A DNA stretch of 41,980 bases from Thiomargarita sp. (lineage in GTDB: Bacteria > Pseudomonadota > Gammaproteobacteria > Beggiatoales > Beggiatoaceae): the NCBI GenBank assembly GCA_020718845.1, contig DYRG01000024.1:1-41980 (forward strand), given 5' to 3'. Below are positions 41,900 to 41,980 of this stretch, one piece after another. The position numbers were made by a program, and so were the translations under genes. Within the stretch, counting starts at the first letter, position 1, and each line of letters begins with the position of its first letter. The notes under the pieces were generated by a model. The model searched no databases. It saw only the letters and a program-made list of their open reading frames with translations, and had not been told where the DNA came from.

Positions 41900-41980
41900 G
41901 ATGGTCTTCTTCCTCTTGTTTTTTAGGTAGTGATGCAAAATGTAGTGATAGGATATATTTAAAGAGCGGCAAGGTACGCA

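Overview
The window looks like chromosome from an AT-rich, nitrogen-fixing gammaproteobacterium. The Isc proteins keep E. coli-like residue numbering (IscS K206/C328, IscU C37/C63/C106). The mixture of NifB, HypF, a phasin, LVIVD/NHL-repeat secreted proteins, QLAKTDA-repeat nuclease-like proteins and short tandem repeats suggests a Beggiatoa/Thioploca/Thioflexithrix-type filamentous sulfur oxidiser. That taxonomic placement is inference from gene content; no rRNA is present. I see no tRNA, rRNA or CRISPR array.

Layout. (1) 1-5.8 kb: a glycosyltransferase converges on a minus-strand run of type IV pilin, polytopic GT-C-like protein with a helical-repeat tail, DPM1-like GT2 and GT4. This is a plausible pilin-glycosylation cluster. 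(2) 5.8-7.75 kb: two arrays of a 10-bp repeat lie between pilin and a DegP/MucD-type periplasmic protease. (3) 7.9-11 kb: a large secreted LVIVD-repeat protein ends in a duplicated, unrecognised C-terminal domain. (4) 11-13.1 kb: a decayed region with nucleotidyltransferase (MNT) and HEPN fragments, an intact PD-(D/E)XK-like gene and an intact HEPN-like gene. (5) 13.1-21.5 kb: moxR, then the isc locus iscR-iscS-iscU-iscA // hscB-hscA. It has an IscR-type site at its promoter, is split by about 2.5 kb of small accessory genes (a secreted protein, orphan antitoxins, DUF29, DUF2442, VapB/PIN pair), and has no fdx or iscX behind hscA. (6) 21.7-28.5 kb: a minus-strand defence-like island. It holds a SLOG-SLATT membrane protein, a coiled-coil PD-(D/E)XK protein, an AbrB/PIN toxin-antitoxin pair, and a DUF4062-NTPase-TPR-SEC-C gene cut in two by one in-frame TAA. 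(7) 28.9-36.3 kb: leuC, a double LprI-domain protein, hypF, an EF-G paralogue and a phasin. (8) 36.4-39.7 kb: nifB-ferredoxin-(truncated ArsC-like ORF)-flavodiiron operon behind a textbook NifA UAS / IHF / sigma-54 promoter. (9) 39.7-42 kb: secreted NHL-repeat protein, a short repeat array, a mobile palindrome and a winged-helix gene.

How it fits together: the isc genes supply Fe-S clusters, which NifB, the ferredoxin and LeuC need. NifB makes the FeMo-co precursor, and the flavodiiron protein probably scavenges O2 or NO next to it. The most unusual items are the 33-bp palindrome inserted in frame in the TPR gene with an identical intergenic copy 16 kb away, the nonsense-split STAND gene beside a SLOG-SLATT effector, and the toxin-antitoxin cassette inside the isc locus.
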